A DNA stretch of 64,000 bases from Cyanobacteriota bacterium (GTDB lineage: Bacteria > Cyanobacteriota > Cyanobacteriia > PCC-6307 > Cyanobiaceae). The stretch is taken from positions 1 through 64,000 of the forward strand of contig JAPLIB010000007.1 in NCBI GenBank assembly GCA_026389335.1, given 5' to 3'. Within the stretch, counting starts at the first letter, position 1, and each line of letters begins with the position of its first letter. Both the position numbers and the translations under genes were made by a program. A model generated the notes under the pieces. It worked only from the letters and a program-made list of their open reading frames with translations. It ran no database searches and was not told the origin of the DNA. Of the stretch, positions 1-8,979 are shown in pieces.

Positions 1-648
1 GGATGGCTGGTCGGGATCCGCTCCTCGATCGAGACGTAGGAGAACAAAGAGCTACTGCGCTCCTGTTGGCCTCGCATCAACGAATGGGCAGCTGCCCAAT
101 TCTGGCAGAGGGGGCCGGGTTTTTCAGCGAACTCCTAAGCACAAGCTCCTGGTCAGGGCTGAGGCAGGGTTCAGGTTTGGGGCCGTTGCCTGGGGCAGGC
201 TCATGGGCGGCGGTCGCCACTGCGGTCGGTGGCTCGAAGGCAACGGTTGGGCCTTGAGCCGCGTTCTTGGCTTGTATGCCCATGGCCACGACGTCATCAT
301 TAATTGTGCCTTAATCTAACAGGGTTTTCTCTCAGTAGTTCAGGCAATATTTGTCGTGCTCCGGTGTTGGTTGGTTAAGGCCGCGGCCGAGCGGGAGGTG
401 ACGGCCCCAGGCCCATGGCGCTTGGTGCCGCCAAATAACGGTTGACGCCAACCCGCGGCTGGGCCTTCCCCTTCGATCTCAGCCGCAATGGCGGTATCCA
501 GCCGCCTCATCGGTGGCCTCCACCAGGGCTTGATCGTTGTTCCAGGCCAGGGCACCCGGCTCCCCTGCCACCAGTGCGCCCGTTCCCGTTCCCGGCGCCC
601 TGCAATGCCGCAACCGCCAGTTGTTGGCTTGGTTAAACTAAGTCCACG
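1..648. other. Left-edge region with no confident gene
   Basis: No convincing gene is visible upstream of the first antitoxin. Short open frames exist on both strands; one of about 70 codons on the minus strand at 77-289 has no recognisable domain. On the minus strand around 420-610 a stretch reads as plausible protein in one frame and then switches frame, so a decayed gene remnant is possible but cannot be shown. Confidence 0.4.
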
Positions 649-945
649 TTGTCATCGCTGTCCGTGCGCCAGGTCAACCTGCACGAAGCCAAGACCCACC
701 TCTCCCGGCTGGTGGCGGAGGCGGTGGCGGGCGAAGGCTTTGTGATCTGTAAAGCCGGCAAGCCGCTGGTGCAGGTCACGCGGTTGACCGGCGCTGAGGA
801 CGCATCCACTCCCCCCCGGCGCCGCCTCGGTCTGCTGGCGGGTCAGTGCTCGGTGCCCGACGACTTCGACCGGATCGGTGCCGGGGAGATCGCCGATCTG
901 TTTGAGGGCCTGGCGGTTGCCGCGCCCAGCTCCGGCGGGCTGTGA
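649..945 (+). CDS. Phd/YefM-family antitoxin
   Basis: A 98-residue protein that begins with the typical Phd/YefM DNA-binding N-terminus (NLHEAKTHLSRLVAEAVAGE, then a segment reading ICKAGKPLVQV). Such antitoxins bind the promoter of their own operon and neutralise the partner toxin through a C-terminal tail. The start is TTG at 649, which places the conserved motif at the usual distance from the N-terminus. The stop overlaps the GTG start of the PIN-domain toxin by 4 bp (GTGA), the usual translational coupling of a type II pair. The family call is firm; the target specificity is unknown. Confidence 0.85.
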   Translation: MSSLSVRQVNLHEAKTHLSRLVAEAVAGEGFVICKAGKPLVQVTRLTGAEDASTPPRRRLGLLAGQCSVPDDFDRIGAGEIADLFEGLAVAAPSSGGL

Positions 946-1337
946 AGCTCCTGCTTGACACTCACCTCCTGGTCTGGGCGATGGGCGAACCGGCCCGCCT
1001 CGGGCCCGCCCTGCGGGAGTTGCTGGAGGATCCGCAGCACACCCTGTGCTTCAGCGTCGCCTCCCTCTGGGAGCTGGTGATCAAGGCGGCCCTGGGGCGC
1101 GAGGGGTTTCAGGTGCAACCGTCGCTGCTGCGGCGCACCTTGCTGGATGCCGGCTTCGTGGAACTGCCGATTGAGGCCGCCCACGTGTTGGCGGTGGCCC
1201 AGCTGCCGCCCCTGCACCGCGATCCTTTTGATCGTCTGCTGCTGGCCCAGGCGGAACGGGAAGGGCTGTTGTTGCTCACCGCCGATGCGCTGGTGGCCCG
1301 CTATCCCGGTCCGGTGCGCCATCAGGGCAGCTTCTGA
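942..1337 (+). CDS. PIN-domain toxin (VapC-like ribonuclease)
   Basis: A 131-residue PIN-domain protein. The N-terminus reads KLLLDTHLLVWA, with the first metal-binding aspartate. SLWELVIK supplies the conserved glutamate, and HRDPFDRLLLAQA followed by LLLTADALV supplies the later acidic residues. All four acidic positions expected of a Mg-dependent PIN nuclease appear present, so the toxin looks intact. It starts at GTG 942, overlapping the antitoxin stop. PIN toxins of this type cleave tRNA or rRNA. The specific RNA target cannot be inferred. Confidence 0.85.
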   Translation: MKLLLDTHLLVWAMGEPARLGPALRELLEDPQHTLCFSVASLWELVIKAALGREGFQVQPSLLRRTLLDAGFVELPIEAAHVLAVAQLPPLHRDPFDRLLLAQAEREGLLLLTADALVARYPGPVRHQGSF

Positions 1338-1382
1338 GGGGTTCAGCACGGATGGCCTGGTCAGGACCTGCCGGGTCAGCGA

Positions 1383-1701
1383 TCACTCCACAGGCCAGAG
1401 CGGCACCACCTGGCTGCGGCGCATGCTGCTGTCGAAGGTCGCCAGGGGCAGACCGTGGGCCAGGGCGGTGGCCACGATCAGGCGATCGGCTGGGTCGCCG
1501 TGGAAATCGGCGGGCAGGGAGTTCACGCAGATCACCACCTCGCAGTCGAGAGGCAGCACCGTGATCACGTCCGCAGCCGCGGCTCGGCGCAACCAGTGTT
1601 CGAAGGGCCGATCCAGCTGCAGGCGCCCCTTGGCTTGCAGCAAGTTGCGCTGAACCGAGCAGCCACCACAGCCAGAGGTGGGTGTCGAGCAGAACGGTCA
1701 C
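1383..1701 (-). pseudogene. Broken PIN-domain toxin gene (internal deletion and frameshift)
   Basis: Reading leftwards from GTG 1701, the first ~20 codons are a normal PIN N-terminus (TVLLDTHLWLWWLLGSAQL). The frame then runs into unrelated sequence, while the adjacent frame continues at once with a typical PIN middle and end (LLQAKGRLQLDRPFEHWLRR, ... HGDPADRLIVATALAHG, ... FDSSMRRSQVVPLW), ending at 1383. The segment between the first aspartate motif and the LLQAKGRL helix is missing; in relatives it is about 30-40 residues and carries the conserved glutamate. The gene therefore carries a deletion that also shifts frame and is very unlikely to make active toxin. Its GTG overlaps the stop of the intact antitoxin gene to the right. 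Confidence 0.8.
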
Positions 1702-1937
1702 TGCAGGGCTTCAAAATCGCCTGCCTGCAGCACCGATTCCTCCGGGGATGCCAGCAGAGAGCCACTGCCGCGCAGTTGTTCCCAGGGTCGGGCGTCCTGG
1801 CCGGCTGGCCCCGGCGGTGGCGACAGTCGGGCCACGGCCTTGCCGCGACGGCAGATGGTGATCGGCTCGCCACCGGCCTCCATTTGCCGGATCAGCTCCA
1901 GACACTGGGCGCGGAAGGTCGTGACGGAAATGTCCAT
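1698..1937 (-). CDS. Phd/YefM-family antitoxin (partner toxin broken)
   Basis: A 79-residue antitoxin: the N-terminus SVTTFRAQCLELIRQMEAGG, then ITICRRGKAVARL, is the Phd/YefM fold. The C-terminal third is the variable toxin-binding tail. The stop (1698-1700) overlaps the GTG of the downstream PIN gene by 4 bp. Because that toxin is disrupted, this appears to be an orphan antitoxin. It could still repress its own promoter or titrate a related PIN toxin. The pair is convergent with the intact pair at 649-1337. Confidence 0.85.
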   Translation of the reverse strand: MDISVTTFRAQCLELIRQMEAGGEPITICRRGKAVARLSPPPGPAGQDARPWEQLRGSGSLLASPEESVLQAGDFEALQ

Positions 1938-2027
1938 TTTCCGATCTTAGTGCCCATTTTCAAGCAGTCGGCTTTCGGGGATGCGTTCTCCCTGGTCTTT
2001 TGGCAGCCCGCCCCACCCGCTCACGCC

Positions 2028-3161
2028 TCAGCTGAAGTGTCTGTAGCCGCTGGTTGTTGCGCGCCCCCCATCGCCCGCGCTCCAGGGAGCCCCATCCGCC
2101 CAGCCCAGAGCCCCCGCCTCCCCCGCCACCAGCTCGCCGATCGGCGTTGTGCCAGGCAGGGCCGCGATCAGGGCCTCGGCCCAGGCCGGCGCCAGGGCCA
2201 GCACCAGCTCGAAGTCCTCGCCGCCCCCCAGGCACCAGGCCTGGGCCCGGGGCAGGCTCGCCATGGCTGGATCGAGGGGTAGGCGGCGGCGATCGAGCCG
2301 GGCTGAGCAGCCGCTGCTGGCTGCAATCGCCGCTGCCGCCGCCGCCAGCCCGTCGCTGCTGTCGCAGCCCCCCACCCGCCAGGGTGCTGTCGCCGGGCGA
2401 CTGGCCATCAGGGCCCGCACCGCATCGAAGCGGGGCACAGGGCGCTGGTGGGCGGCGATCGCCCGTTGCACCAGGGCTGGATCCAGGGTCTCGGCGCCGA
2501 TTTCGCCCTGCAGCAGGGCCAGCCCCAGGCGACTGAGGCCGTGGGGGCCCGAGCACACCAGCCGGTCGCCGGGGCGGCCATCGCCGCGGCGGATCGGGCC
2601 GGAGCCGGGGGCTGCGGCGGACAGCGCCAGCCGCCCGATCGCCGTGATCGCCAGCAGGCGCTGGGCGCCACCACTGCAGTCGCCCCCCAGCAGCACGCCG
2701 CCGTAGGTCTCCAGGGCTTCCCTGAGGCCGCCGTACACCCCTTCCACCCAGGCCCAGGGCGTCGCGGCCGGCGCCACCAGGGCCACCGTGATCCCCACCA
2801 CCTCGCTGCAGCCCATCGCCGCCAGATCCGAGAGGTTGGCCGCGGCTGCCCGCCAGCCCACATCCGCCGCCGCGGTGGTGCTGTCGCTGAAGTGGATCCC
2901 CTCCACCAGCACATCGGTGTTGACCACCAGCGCTGGGCTGCCGCCCGCGGCCGCGCTATTCCCGGGCAGCCACAGCAGGGCGGCATCGTCGGCGAACTGG
3001 CCCGGGGGCGCAAAGGCCCCCAGTCGGCGGATCAGTTCCCATTCGCCCAGATCGGCCAGGGTTTCCTGGCGCTCTTCACCGCTGGCGTCGCCGTTGGGGC
3101 CAGGCGCCAGCTGTTTGGCCCTTACGGTCCTGGCAGCTCCGTCCTGTGCTGCGCGGTCCAT
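2028..3161 (-). CDS. thiL: Thiamine-monophosphate kinase
   Basis: ThiL phosphorylates thiamine monophosphate to thiamine diphosphate with ATP, the last step of cofactor synthesis in the cytosol. The protein (377 aa) shows the AIR-synthase-like N-terminal domain with GEWELIRRL, FADDAALL and NTDVLVEGIHFSD, followed by NLSDLAAMG and, in the second half, GCDSSDGLAAAAAAIA and GGGEDFELVLAL, all typical of ThiL. It starts 5 bp after the stop of the upstream cyclophilin gene, so the two are probably co-transcribed. The first ~30 residues are variable and the true start could lie slightly downstream. Confidence 0.93.
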   Translation of the reverse strand: MDRAAQDGAARTVRAKQLAPGPNGDASGEERQETLADLGEWELIRRLGAFAPPGQFADDAALLWLPGNSAAAGGSPALVVNTDVLVEGIHFSDSTTAAADVGWRAAAANLSDLAAMGCSEVVGITVALVAPAATPWAWVEGVYGGLREALETYGGVLLGGDCSGGAQRLLAITAIGRLALSAAAPGSGPIRRGDGRPGDRLVCSGPHGLSRLGLALLQGEIGAETLDPALVQRAIAAHQRPVPRFDAVRALMASRPATAPWRVGGCDSSDGLAAAAAAIAASSGCSARLDRRRLPLDPAMASLPRAQAWCLGGGEDFELVLALAPAWAEALIAALPGTTPIGELVAGEAGALGWADGAPWSAGDGGRATTSGYRHFS

Positions 3162-3166
3162 CGCCC

Positions 3167-4315
3167 TCAGGCGTGGGGCTGCAGGTTCTCGGCTCCGTCG
3201 ATCACCGTCGCCTTCACGATGCCGTCATCGGCGGTGAGCTCCTCCATCACATCGAAACCATCCACCACATAACCGAAGGCGGCATAGCGGCCATCGATCA
3301 GATTGAGGCCGGCGGGGGTGAGTTCGGGCTCAAACAGGAACAGGAAGAACTGGGAGGAGCCGTCACCCAGGCTCTCGTCGGAGTGGGCCCAGCCCAGGGT
3401 GCCCTTGGCGTTGAACGGCAGCACCGGCTCCGCCTTGAACATCCCCAGTTCTTCGAAGGTCTGGTTGTAGAAGGGCAACGCCTGGCCCGGCACCATGATC
3501 TCCAGCGGCACGTTCCGCTCAGCCTTGGTCTGGGGATCGATGTAACCGTCGGCGTCGCCGGCGGGATCGCCGGTCTGCAGCACGTAGAAATCTTCAGCCC
3601 GGATGAAGGGCAGCTTGTCGTAGAAGCCCCGCTGCACCAGGTCCACGAAGGCCCCTGCCGTGAGGGGTGCGTTGTAGCCGTCCACCACGGCGATCAGATC
3701 GCCCTTGGTGGTGGTGAGCCGCACACTGGCCCGGCCCAGCAGCCTGGGTAGAGCGGCGTACTCATCGGGAATCGTGAAGGGGAAGGGACCCACCAGCAGC
3801 GCTTCGGCATCGCCGATGCTGGTGAGCACGTCACGGCGGGCTGCGAGGAAGGCCTCCCGTTCCTGGCCATCCGCTGTCGTCACCAGCGTCTGCAGCTGGT
3901 CGGACAGCTGGGCAAACAGCGCTTCGGCTTTGTTGCGGTCGGTTGGGGGGAAGCTGGCCAGAATCGCCTCCCGTTTGGAGGCGAACAACGACTGGCTGCG
4001 GCGCACGCTTGAGGCCAGGGACGGCCAGCGCTTGGCGCGCAGATCGTCGCTGGTGGCTTCCAGCCGGTGCTGGATTTCCTGGAGATCCTTCTGCTCAATC
4101 GGCAGAGCGTTGCGCAGCAGGGCCGAGGGATCGGTCACCGCATTGCCCTGGGGCAGGGCCGCCCGGGCCTCGGGGACCGCCAGCAGCAGGATCAGCAGCC
4201 CGGCCAGGCAGGCGGCGCCCAGATGGCCGCAGGCCTGAACCAGCGATCGGCCGATGGGTCGTGTGACGTTTCCTGCAATCCGCTTGGCCCTGACGAACGC
4301 TGGCTTTCTGCCCAT
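3167..4315 (-). CDS. Cyclophilin-type peptidyl-prolyl isomerase, thylakoid-lumen type
   Basis: The start chosen at 4315 gives 382 aa with a clear secretion signal (hydrophobic LGAACLAGLLILLLAVPEARA). The next ~150 residues form a helical domain like that of plant TLP38/TLP40 and cyanobacterial AnaCyp40-type proteins. The C-terminal half is a cyclophilin domain (from VRLTTTKGDLIAVVDGYNAP through GAFVDLVQRGFYD to LGWAHS and GSSQFFLFL). It probably assists folding or assembly of photosystem II proteins in the lumen. The upstream in-frame extension to 4405 runs toward the efp promoter and is not expected to be translated. It is divergent from efp and leads the thiL transcription unit. Confidence 0.88.
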   Translation of the reverse strand: MGRKPAFVRAKRIAGNVTRPIGRSLVQACGHLGAACLAGLLILLLAVPEARAALPQGNAVTDPSALLRNALPIEQKDLQEIQHRLEATSDDLRAKRWPSLASSVRRSQSLFASKREAILASFPPTDRNKAEALFAQLSDQLQTLVTTADGQEREAFLAARRDVLTSIGDAEALLVGPFPFTIPDEYAALPRLLGRASVRLTTTKGDLIAVVDGYNAPLTAGAFVDLVQRGFYDKLPFIRAEDFYVLQTGDPAGDADGYIDPQTKAERNVPLEIMVPGQALPFYNQTFEELGMFKAEPVLPFNAKGTLGWAHSDESLGDGSSQFFLFLFEPELTPAGLNLIDGRYAAFGYVVDGFDVMEELTADDGIVKATVIDGAENLQPHA

Positions 4316-4398
4316 GGTTCCCCTGTCATTGAGCGGACTCTGGCACAGGTGCCCAGCTGGATTGGCGGTTCGGTCCAGGGGCCTGGCCGGTAGCCAGA

Positions 4399-4428
4399 CG
4401 TACAATCGATCGGATCCGAACCGCCGGA
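4399..4428 (+). promoter_or_regulatory. Candidate promoter -10 box of efp
   Basis: TACAAT at 4401-4406 lies 22 bp upstream of the efp start codon and resembles a sigma-70 -10 element. No convincing -35 box is seen at the standard distance. The gap between the divergent cyclophilin and efp starts is about 110 bp. Confidence 0.3.
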
Positions 4429-4989
4429 ATGATCTCCAGCAACGATTTTCGAACCGGAACCACCATCGAGCTGGATGGCCAGGTCTGGCGGGTCGTCGAG
4501 TTTCTGCACGTCAAGCCCGGCAAGGGCTCAGCTTTTGTGCGCACCAAGCTCAAGGCGGTCCAGGGCGGCAACGTGGTGGACAAAACCTTCCGCGCCGGCG
4601 AAACCATGCCCCAGGCGGTGCTCGAGAAGGCCACCCTGCAGCACACCTACATGGAGGCTGAGGATTTTGTCTTCATGGACATGTCCTCCTATGAGGAGAC
4701 CCGCCTGACGGCCAAGCAGATCGGCGATGGTCGCAAATACCTCAAAGAAGGGATGGAGGTGAGTGTCATCTACTGGAATGGCAAGCCCCTTGAAGTGGAG
4801 TTACCCAACTCCGTCACCCTCCAGGTCACCCAGACCGATCCGGGTGTCAAGGGCGACACCGCCACCGGTGGTACCAAGCCCGCCATCGTCGAGACCGGTG
4901 CCCAGGTGATGGTGCCCCTGTTCATCACGATCGGCGAGAAAATCAAGATCGACACGCGCACCGATAACTATCTCGGCCGGGAGTCCTGA
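4429..4989 (+). CDS. efp: Translation elongation factor P
   Basis: EF-P (186 aa, full length) rescues ribosomes stalled at polyproline stretches. The N-terminal KOW-like domain carries the loop [16 protein letters not shown], with Lys32 at the position modified in other bacteria. Two OB-fold domains follow, and the C-terminus has the signature [14 protein letters not shown]. It is followed after 6 bp by accB, the efp-accB order widespread in cyanobacteria. Many neighbouring proteins here are proline-rich (AccB linker, DnaX tail, the 432-residue Ala/Pro protein), so EF-P has clear potential clients. Confidence 0.97.
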   Translation: MISSNDFRTGTTIELDGQVWRVVEFLHVKPGKGSAFVRTKLKAVQGGNVVDKTFRAGETMPQAVLEKATLQHTYMEAEDFVFMDMSSYEETRLTAKQIGDGRKYLKEGMEVSVIYWNGKPLEVELPNSVTLQVTQTDPGVKGDTATGGTKPAIVETGAQVMVPLFITIGEKIKIDTRTDNYLGRES

Positions 4990-4995
4990 ACCGCC

Positions 4996-5478
4996 ATGCA
5001 GCTCGATCACGATCAGCTTCGCGCTCTTCTGGCCCTGCTTGGCGAAAGCGACATCCAGGAGCTCTGTCTCGAAGGCGACGACTTCCGGCTTGAGGTGCGT
5101 CGCAATCTGCCCGCCACCGCACCGGTGGCGATGGTGCCGGCTCCCGTGCTGGCTTCGCCGCCCTCGCCGCAGGCTGCTGCTGCTCCGGTTGCCACCCCTT
5201 CGGTGCCGCCGCCGGCCCCCCCGGCCGTTCGCAGCGATCTGCAGGCGATCACCGCCCCCATGGTGGGCACCTTCTACCGTTCGCCGGCCCCTGGCGAACC
5301 GGCCTTCGTCGAGGTGGGCAGCCGCATCAGTGCCGGTCAGCCCGTCTGCATCCTTGAGGCGATGAAGCTGATGAATGAACTGGAATCGGAAATCAGCGGC
5401 GAAGTGGTGGAAATCCTGCTGGAAAACGGCACCCCGGTGGAATTCGGCCAGGTGCTGATGCGCATCAAGCCTGCCTAG
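4996..5478 (+). CDS. accB: Biotin carboxyl carrier protein of acetyl-CoA carboxylase
   Basis: A 160-residue BCCP. The C-terminal biotinyl domain (about residues 83-160) contains EAMKLMNE with the biotin-accepting Lys124. An Ala/Pro-rich swinging linker (about residues 40-80) precedes it. It carries biotin between the carboxylase and transferase subunits to make malonyl-CoA for fatty acid synthesis. It is coupled to efp upstream. Its TAG stop overlaps the TAG stop of the convergent pdxA on the other strand within the palindrome CTAG (5475-5478). Confidence 0.97.
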   Translation: MQLDHDQLRALLALLGESDIQELCLEGDDFRLEVRRNLPATAPVAMVPAPVLASPPSPQAAAAPVATPSVPPPAPPAVRSDLQAITAPMVGTFYRSPAPGEPAFVEVGSRISAGQPVCILEAMKLMNELESEISGEVVEILLENGTPVEFGQVLMRIKPA

Positions 5479-6527
5479 CCCAGCTCCCGCGCGGTGGCGA
5501 GCGCCGCCGCCATGCTCTGGGGCCTGGCCAGGCCCTGACCGGCGATGGCGAAGGCGGTGCCGTGATCCGGGGAGGTGCGCAGAAACGGCAGACCCAGCGT
5601 GGTGTTCACCGCCGCATCGAAGGCCAGTAGCTTCAGCGGGATCAGGCCCTGGTCGTGGTACAAGGCCAGGTAGCCGTCCGGTCCACCCGCTCCCGTGCGC
5701 CAGGCCGCCGCAGCCTCCAGCCAGCAGCTGTCGGGGGGCAGAGGGCCCTCCAGTCGCGCCTCGGGATGGCGCCGGCGCCATTGGTCCAGGCAGTCCAGCA
5801 GCCAGTCCTGCTCCTCTCTACCCAGCCGCCCGCCCTCGCCCGCATGGGGGTTGAGGCCGGCCACCACCAGCCGGGGCCGGGGTTGGAAGCGCTGGCAGAA
5901 GGCCAGCAGCACGTCCAGTTTGTCGCTCACCAGCTGGGCATTCAGCTGGCCGGAAACGGCCGCCAGCGGAATGTGCGTGGTGGCCAGCAGGGTGTTGAAC
6001 CGCCAGGGGCCGGCAGCGGAATGGGCGGTGAACAGCATCGAGGCCGAAGCCACCCCGGCCAGTTCCGCCAGTCGTTCGGTCTGGCCGGGATAGTCGTGGC
6101 CGGCTGCATGCCAGCTGCTTTTGGCGATCGGCGCCGTCACCAGGGCGTCACAGTCGCCGTTGAGCACCAGCCGGGTGGCCTCGCTGAGCCATTCGAAGCT
6201 GGCCGCTCCCGCGGCGGCGCCGCTCTCGCCCGGCGTGATCGCGTCGGGGAGGGGCCGATCCAGGATCTCGAACTGGGCGGGATCCGCCACGCAGCAGCGG
6301 CCGCGGAGGTGGCGGTAGCTCTGGTTCAGCCATTGGCGGCAGCCCACCAGCACCACCTCCCCCCGGGGCCTGACCCCCGCCTCGTCAGCCAGGGCCCCGA
6401 GGGTGACCTCAATGCCGATGCCCGCTGGATCACCCAGGGCGATGGCAATCCGCCGGGGTCTGGGTTTCGATGGTGGCTGATCGCCGTCGTACGTGCCGAT
6501 GCTCCGTCTGCTGCTGCTGGGATCCAT
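5475..6527 (-). CDS. pdxA: 4-hydroxythreonine-4-phosphate dehydrogenase
   Basis: PdxA oxidises 4-phosphohydroxy-L-threonine in the DXP-independent-branch partner step of pyridoxal phosphate synthesis. Signatures are RIAIALGDPAGIGIEV near the N-terminus, ATTHIPLAAVSG, LNPHAGEGGRLGREEQDW, and the C-terminal LYHDQGLIPLK and TSPDHGTAFAIAGQG with metal-binding histidines. The ATG at 6527 is preferred (350 aa); the open frame extends to 6602 but would run fully through the small divergent gene at 6499. Even so, the two 5' ends overlap by 29 bp. It is convergent with accB. Confidence 0.94.
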   Translation of the reverse strand: MDPSSSRRSIGTYDGDQPPSKPRPRRIAIALGDPAGIGIEVTLGALADEAGVRPRGEVVLVGCRQWLNQSYRHLRGRCCVADPAQFEILDRPLPDAITPGESGAAAGAASFEWLSEATRLVLNGDCDALVTAPIAKSSWHAAGHDYPGQTERLAELAGVASASMLFTAHSAAGPWRFNTLLATTHIPLAAVSGQLNAQLVSDKLDVLLAFCQRFQPRPRLVVAGLNPHAGEGGRLGREEQDWLLDCLDQWRRRHPEARLEGPLPPDSCWLEAAAAWRTGAGGPDGYLALYHDQGLIPLKLLAFDAAVNTTLGLPFLRTSPDHGTAFAIAGQGLARPQSMAAALATARELG

Positions 6528-6660
6528 CTTGCTGGTGATCGGACTGAGTTTCCGCAATGGTTGGGTGGTCGTGAACTGGAACAAGCTGTTCACCGACATC
6601 AACCTGCCGTTCCTGGCCCAGCCCGAACCGGCGCGGACGTTTCAATTCAATGGCCAGTGA
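6499..6660 (+). CDS. Small single-span membrane protein, 53 aa
   Basis: An ATG frame of 53 codons starts with MLRLLLLGSILLVIGLSFRN (one membrane helix), followed by GWVVVNWNKLFTDINLPFLA and a short polar tail. The helix followed by aromatic and amphipathic residues, and the clean codon pattern, suggest a real small protein of the kind often found beside conserved genes in picocyanobacteria. Function is not recognised. It is divergent from and overlaps the 5' end of pdxA by 29 bp. Confidence 0.55.
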   Translation: MLRLLLLGSILLVIGLSFRNGWVVVNWNKLFTDINLPFLAQPEPARTFQFNGQ

Positions 6661-6861
6661 GGCCTGTTGAGCGGCTTCTTCGCCACCCGACCGCTACTTG
6701 AGGGTCTGGGGCCGGCCGCGACCGGCGGCCAGCTCACGCGCTTCGCAAGCCCCGGTTCGGGCCGACTGGAAGCGGAGAAGCCGGAGCCCCGATCGCTCAG
6801 CCAGGCCGGAAGCGCTGCGCTGGCTGAAACCAGCCCCTGATGATTCGTCAAGACCGCCGCC
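6661..6861. other. Intergenic gap between small protein gene and uvrB 3' end
   Basis: This 201-bp stretch holds no gene that can be supported and no clear terminator. Confidence 0.4.
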
Positions 6862-8865
6862 TCAGGCTCTGCCCACCAGCTTCTGGCGCAGGTTCTTGAT
6901 GCGGTCACGCAGGTTGGCGGCTTCCTCAAAATCGAGATTCTTGGCGGCACTCTTCATCTTCTCCTCCAGCTGGCTGATCAGCTCCGGCAAGGCATCCAGC
7001 GGCACTTCGTTGTGCTCTGCCTGTTCAACGGCCTGATCCAGCTGATCATCATTGAGCCGCCGCGAAGTTTCCAGGAAGGTGAGGATTGAGTTGCCGGCGC
7101 GCTTGCCAGCGGGGGACGGCGTGATGCCATGCCGTTCGTTGTGGGCATGCTGAATCGCCCGACGCCGTTCTGTTTCGGAAATGGCCCTGGCCATCGAATC
7201 GGTGAGATTGTCGGCATAGAGCAGGGCCTTGCCATCCACGTGGCGGGCGGCGCGGCCGATGGTCTGAATTAAGGAGCGCTCGGCCCGCAGGAAGCCCTCC
7301 TTATCGGCATCGAGAATCGCCACCAAGGATACCTCGGGCAGATCGAGTCCTTCGCGCAGCAGGTTGACCCCCACTAGTACATCGTATTCGCCATTGCGTA
7401 GATCCTGAAGGATCTCAATGCGCTCAATCGAATGGATTTCAGAGTGCAGATAGCGCACCTTGACCCCATTTTCGGCCAGGTAGTCGCTGAGGTCTTCTGC
7501 CATGCGCTTGGTGAGGGTGGTCACCAGCACCCGCTCCCGGCGGTCCGCTCGCAGTCGGATTTCACCGAGCAGATCCACCACCTGGCCATCGCTGGGGCGC
7601 ACCTCCACGATCGGATCCAGCACCCCGGTGGGGCGGATCACCTGCTCCGCAATGTGACCCTCGCTCTGGGCCAGTTCCCAGGCCCCAGGGGTGGCGCTCA
7701 CGAAAATGGTCTGCTTCGCCTTCCGCCAGAACTCCTCTCCCTTGAGTGGCCGGTTGTCGGCGGCGCTGGGCAGGCGGAAGCCATGTTCGATCAGCACCTG
7801 CTTGCGGCTCTGGTCGCCGTTGTACATCGCCTGCAATTGGGAGCAGGTGACATGGCTCTCATCAATCACCAGCAGCCAATCTTCGGGGAAGTAATCGATC
7901 AGACATTCGGGCGGTGTGCCCGCCTCGCGCCCAGCCAGATGGCGCGCATAGTTCTCGACGCCATTGCAGTAGCCCACCTGTTCCAACATCTCCAAGTCGT
8001 AGGTGGTGCGCTGCTCCAGGCGCTGGGCTTCCAGCAGCCGGCCCTGGAAATTGAGCACGTCGAGTCGCTCCCGCAGCTCTGTACGGATCTCCTTGATCGC
8101 ACCCTGCAGGCGTTCCTTGGGGGTGACGAAGTGCTTGGCTGGATAAATGTTGATCGTATCGAGGCTCTGCAGAATCTCGCCCGTTGTGGGATCGACGTAG
8201 CGAATTGCCTCTACCTCGTCGCCGAACAATTCAATGCGCACCAGCCGATCTTCGTAGGCCGGCCCGATCTCGAGTACATCGCCCCGCACCCGGAAACGAC
8301 CGCGGGAGATCTCCACGTCGTTGCGCGAGTATTGGTTGTTGACCAGATCCCGCAGTGAGCCCCGCAGATCCAGGCTTTCGCCCACCTTGAATTTGACCGC
8401 CGCCTTGAGATATTCCGAGGGGATGCCCAGACCGTAGATACAGCTGATCGAGGCCACTACGATCACATCGCGCCGCTCAAATAATGAACGGGTCGCCGAG
8501 TGGCGCAGCATATCGATCTCTTCGTTGATCGAAGCCGTCTTGGCGATGTAGGTGTCCGAAACCGGCACATAGGCTTCGGGCTGGTAATAATCGTAATAAG
8601 AGATGAAATATTCAACCGCATTGTTGGGGAAGAACTCACGCAGCTCATTGCAGAGCTGGGCCGCAAGGGTCTTGTTGTGGGCCAGCACCAGGGTGGGCCG
8701 ACTGGTGCGGGCGATCACATTGGCGATCGAGAAGGTCTTGCCGGTGCCGGTAGCGCCCAGCAAGGTCTGATAGGGGTCACCACCATCGACCCCGGCCACC
8801 AGGGTCTCGATCGCGGTGGGCTGGTCGCCCTTGGGTTCGTAGGGGGCGTGAAGCTGAAAAAGCAT
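6862..8865 (-). CDS. uvrB: UvrABC system protein B
   Basis: UvrB (667 aa) is the damage-verifying helicase-like subunit of nucleotide excision repair. It shows Walker [10 protein letters not shown] (residues 37-45), the beta-hairpin region with [12 protein letters not shown], helicase motifs [39 protein letters not shown] and QTIGRAARH, and a C-terminal UVR motif (about residues 630-655) that contacts UvrC. The ATG at 8865 gives the family-typical N-terminus [17 protein letters not shown]. Length is normal and no defects are seen. Confidence 0.98.
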   Translation of the reverse strand: MLFQLHAPYEPKGDQPTAIETLVAGVDGGDPYQTLLGATGTGKTFSIANVIARTSRPTLVLAHNKTLAAQLCNELREFFPNNAVEYFISYYDYYQPEAYVPVSDTYIAKTASINEEIDMLRHSATRSLFERRDVIVVASISCIYGLGIPSEYLKAAVKFKVGESLDLRGSLRDLVNNQYSRNDVEISRGRFRVRGDVLEIGPAYEDRLVRIELFGDEVEAIRYVDPTTGEILQSLDTINIYPAKHFVTPKERLQGAIKEIRTELRERLDVLNFQGRLLEAQRLEQRTTYDLEMLEQVGYCNGVENYARHLAGREAGTPPECLIDYFPEDWLLVIDESHVTCSQLQAMYNGDQSRKQVLIEHGFRLPSAADNRPLKGEEFWRKAKQTIFVSATPGAWELAQSEGHIAEQVIRPTGVLDPIVEVRPSDGQVVDLLGEIRLRADRRERVLVTTLTKRMAEDLSDYLAENGVKVRYLHSEIHSIERIEILQDLRNGEYDVLVGVNLLREGLDLPEVSLVAILDADKEGFLRAERSLIQTIGRAARHVDGKALLYADNLTDSMARAISETERRRAIQHAHNERHGITPSPAGKRAGNSILTFLETSRRLNDDQLDQAVEQAEHNEVPLDALPELISQLEEKMKSAAKNLDFEEAANLRDRIKNLRQKLVGRA

Positions 8866-8979
8866 CCGACCATTCTGGGGCCGCAGGCGTGGATTGCGAG
8901 GCGGAGGAGAACCGCCAGACCAGACTTGCCTCTGCCCCTGGGTAGCTCAAACCAGCAGGCCGACCAGCGAAGCCGCGAC

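Noticed and set aside
3-289. Open frames of 70-84 codons on both strands at the left edge
   Set aside because: They overlap each other antisense, have no recognisable motif and no neighbouring context; at this GC content such frames are expected by chance.
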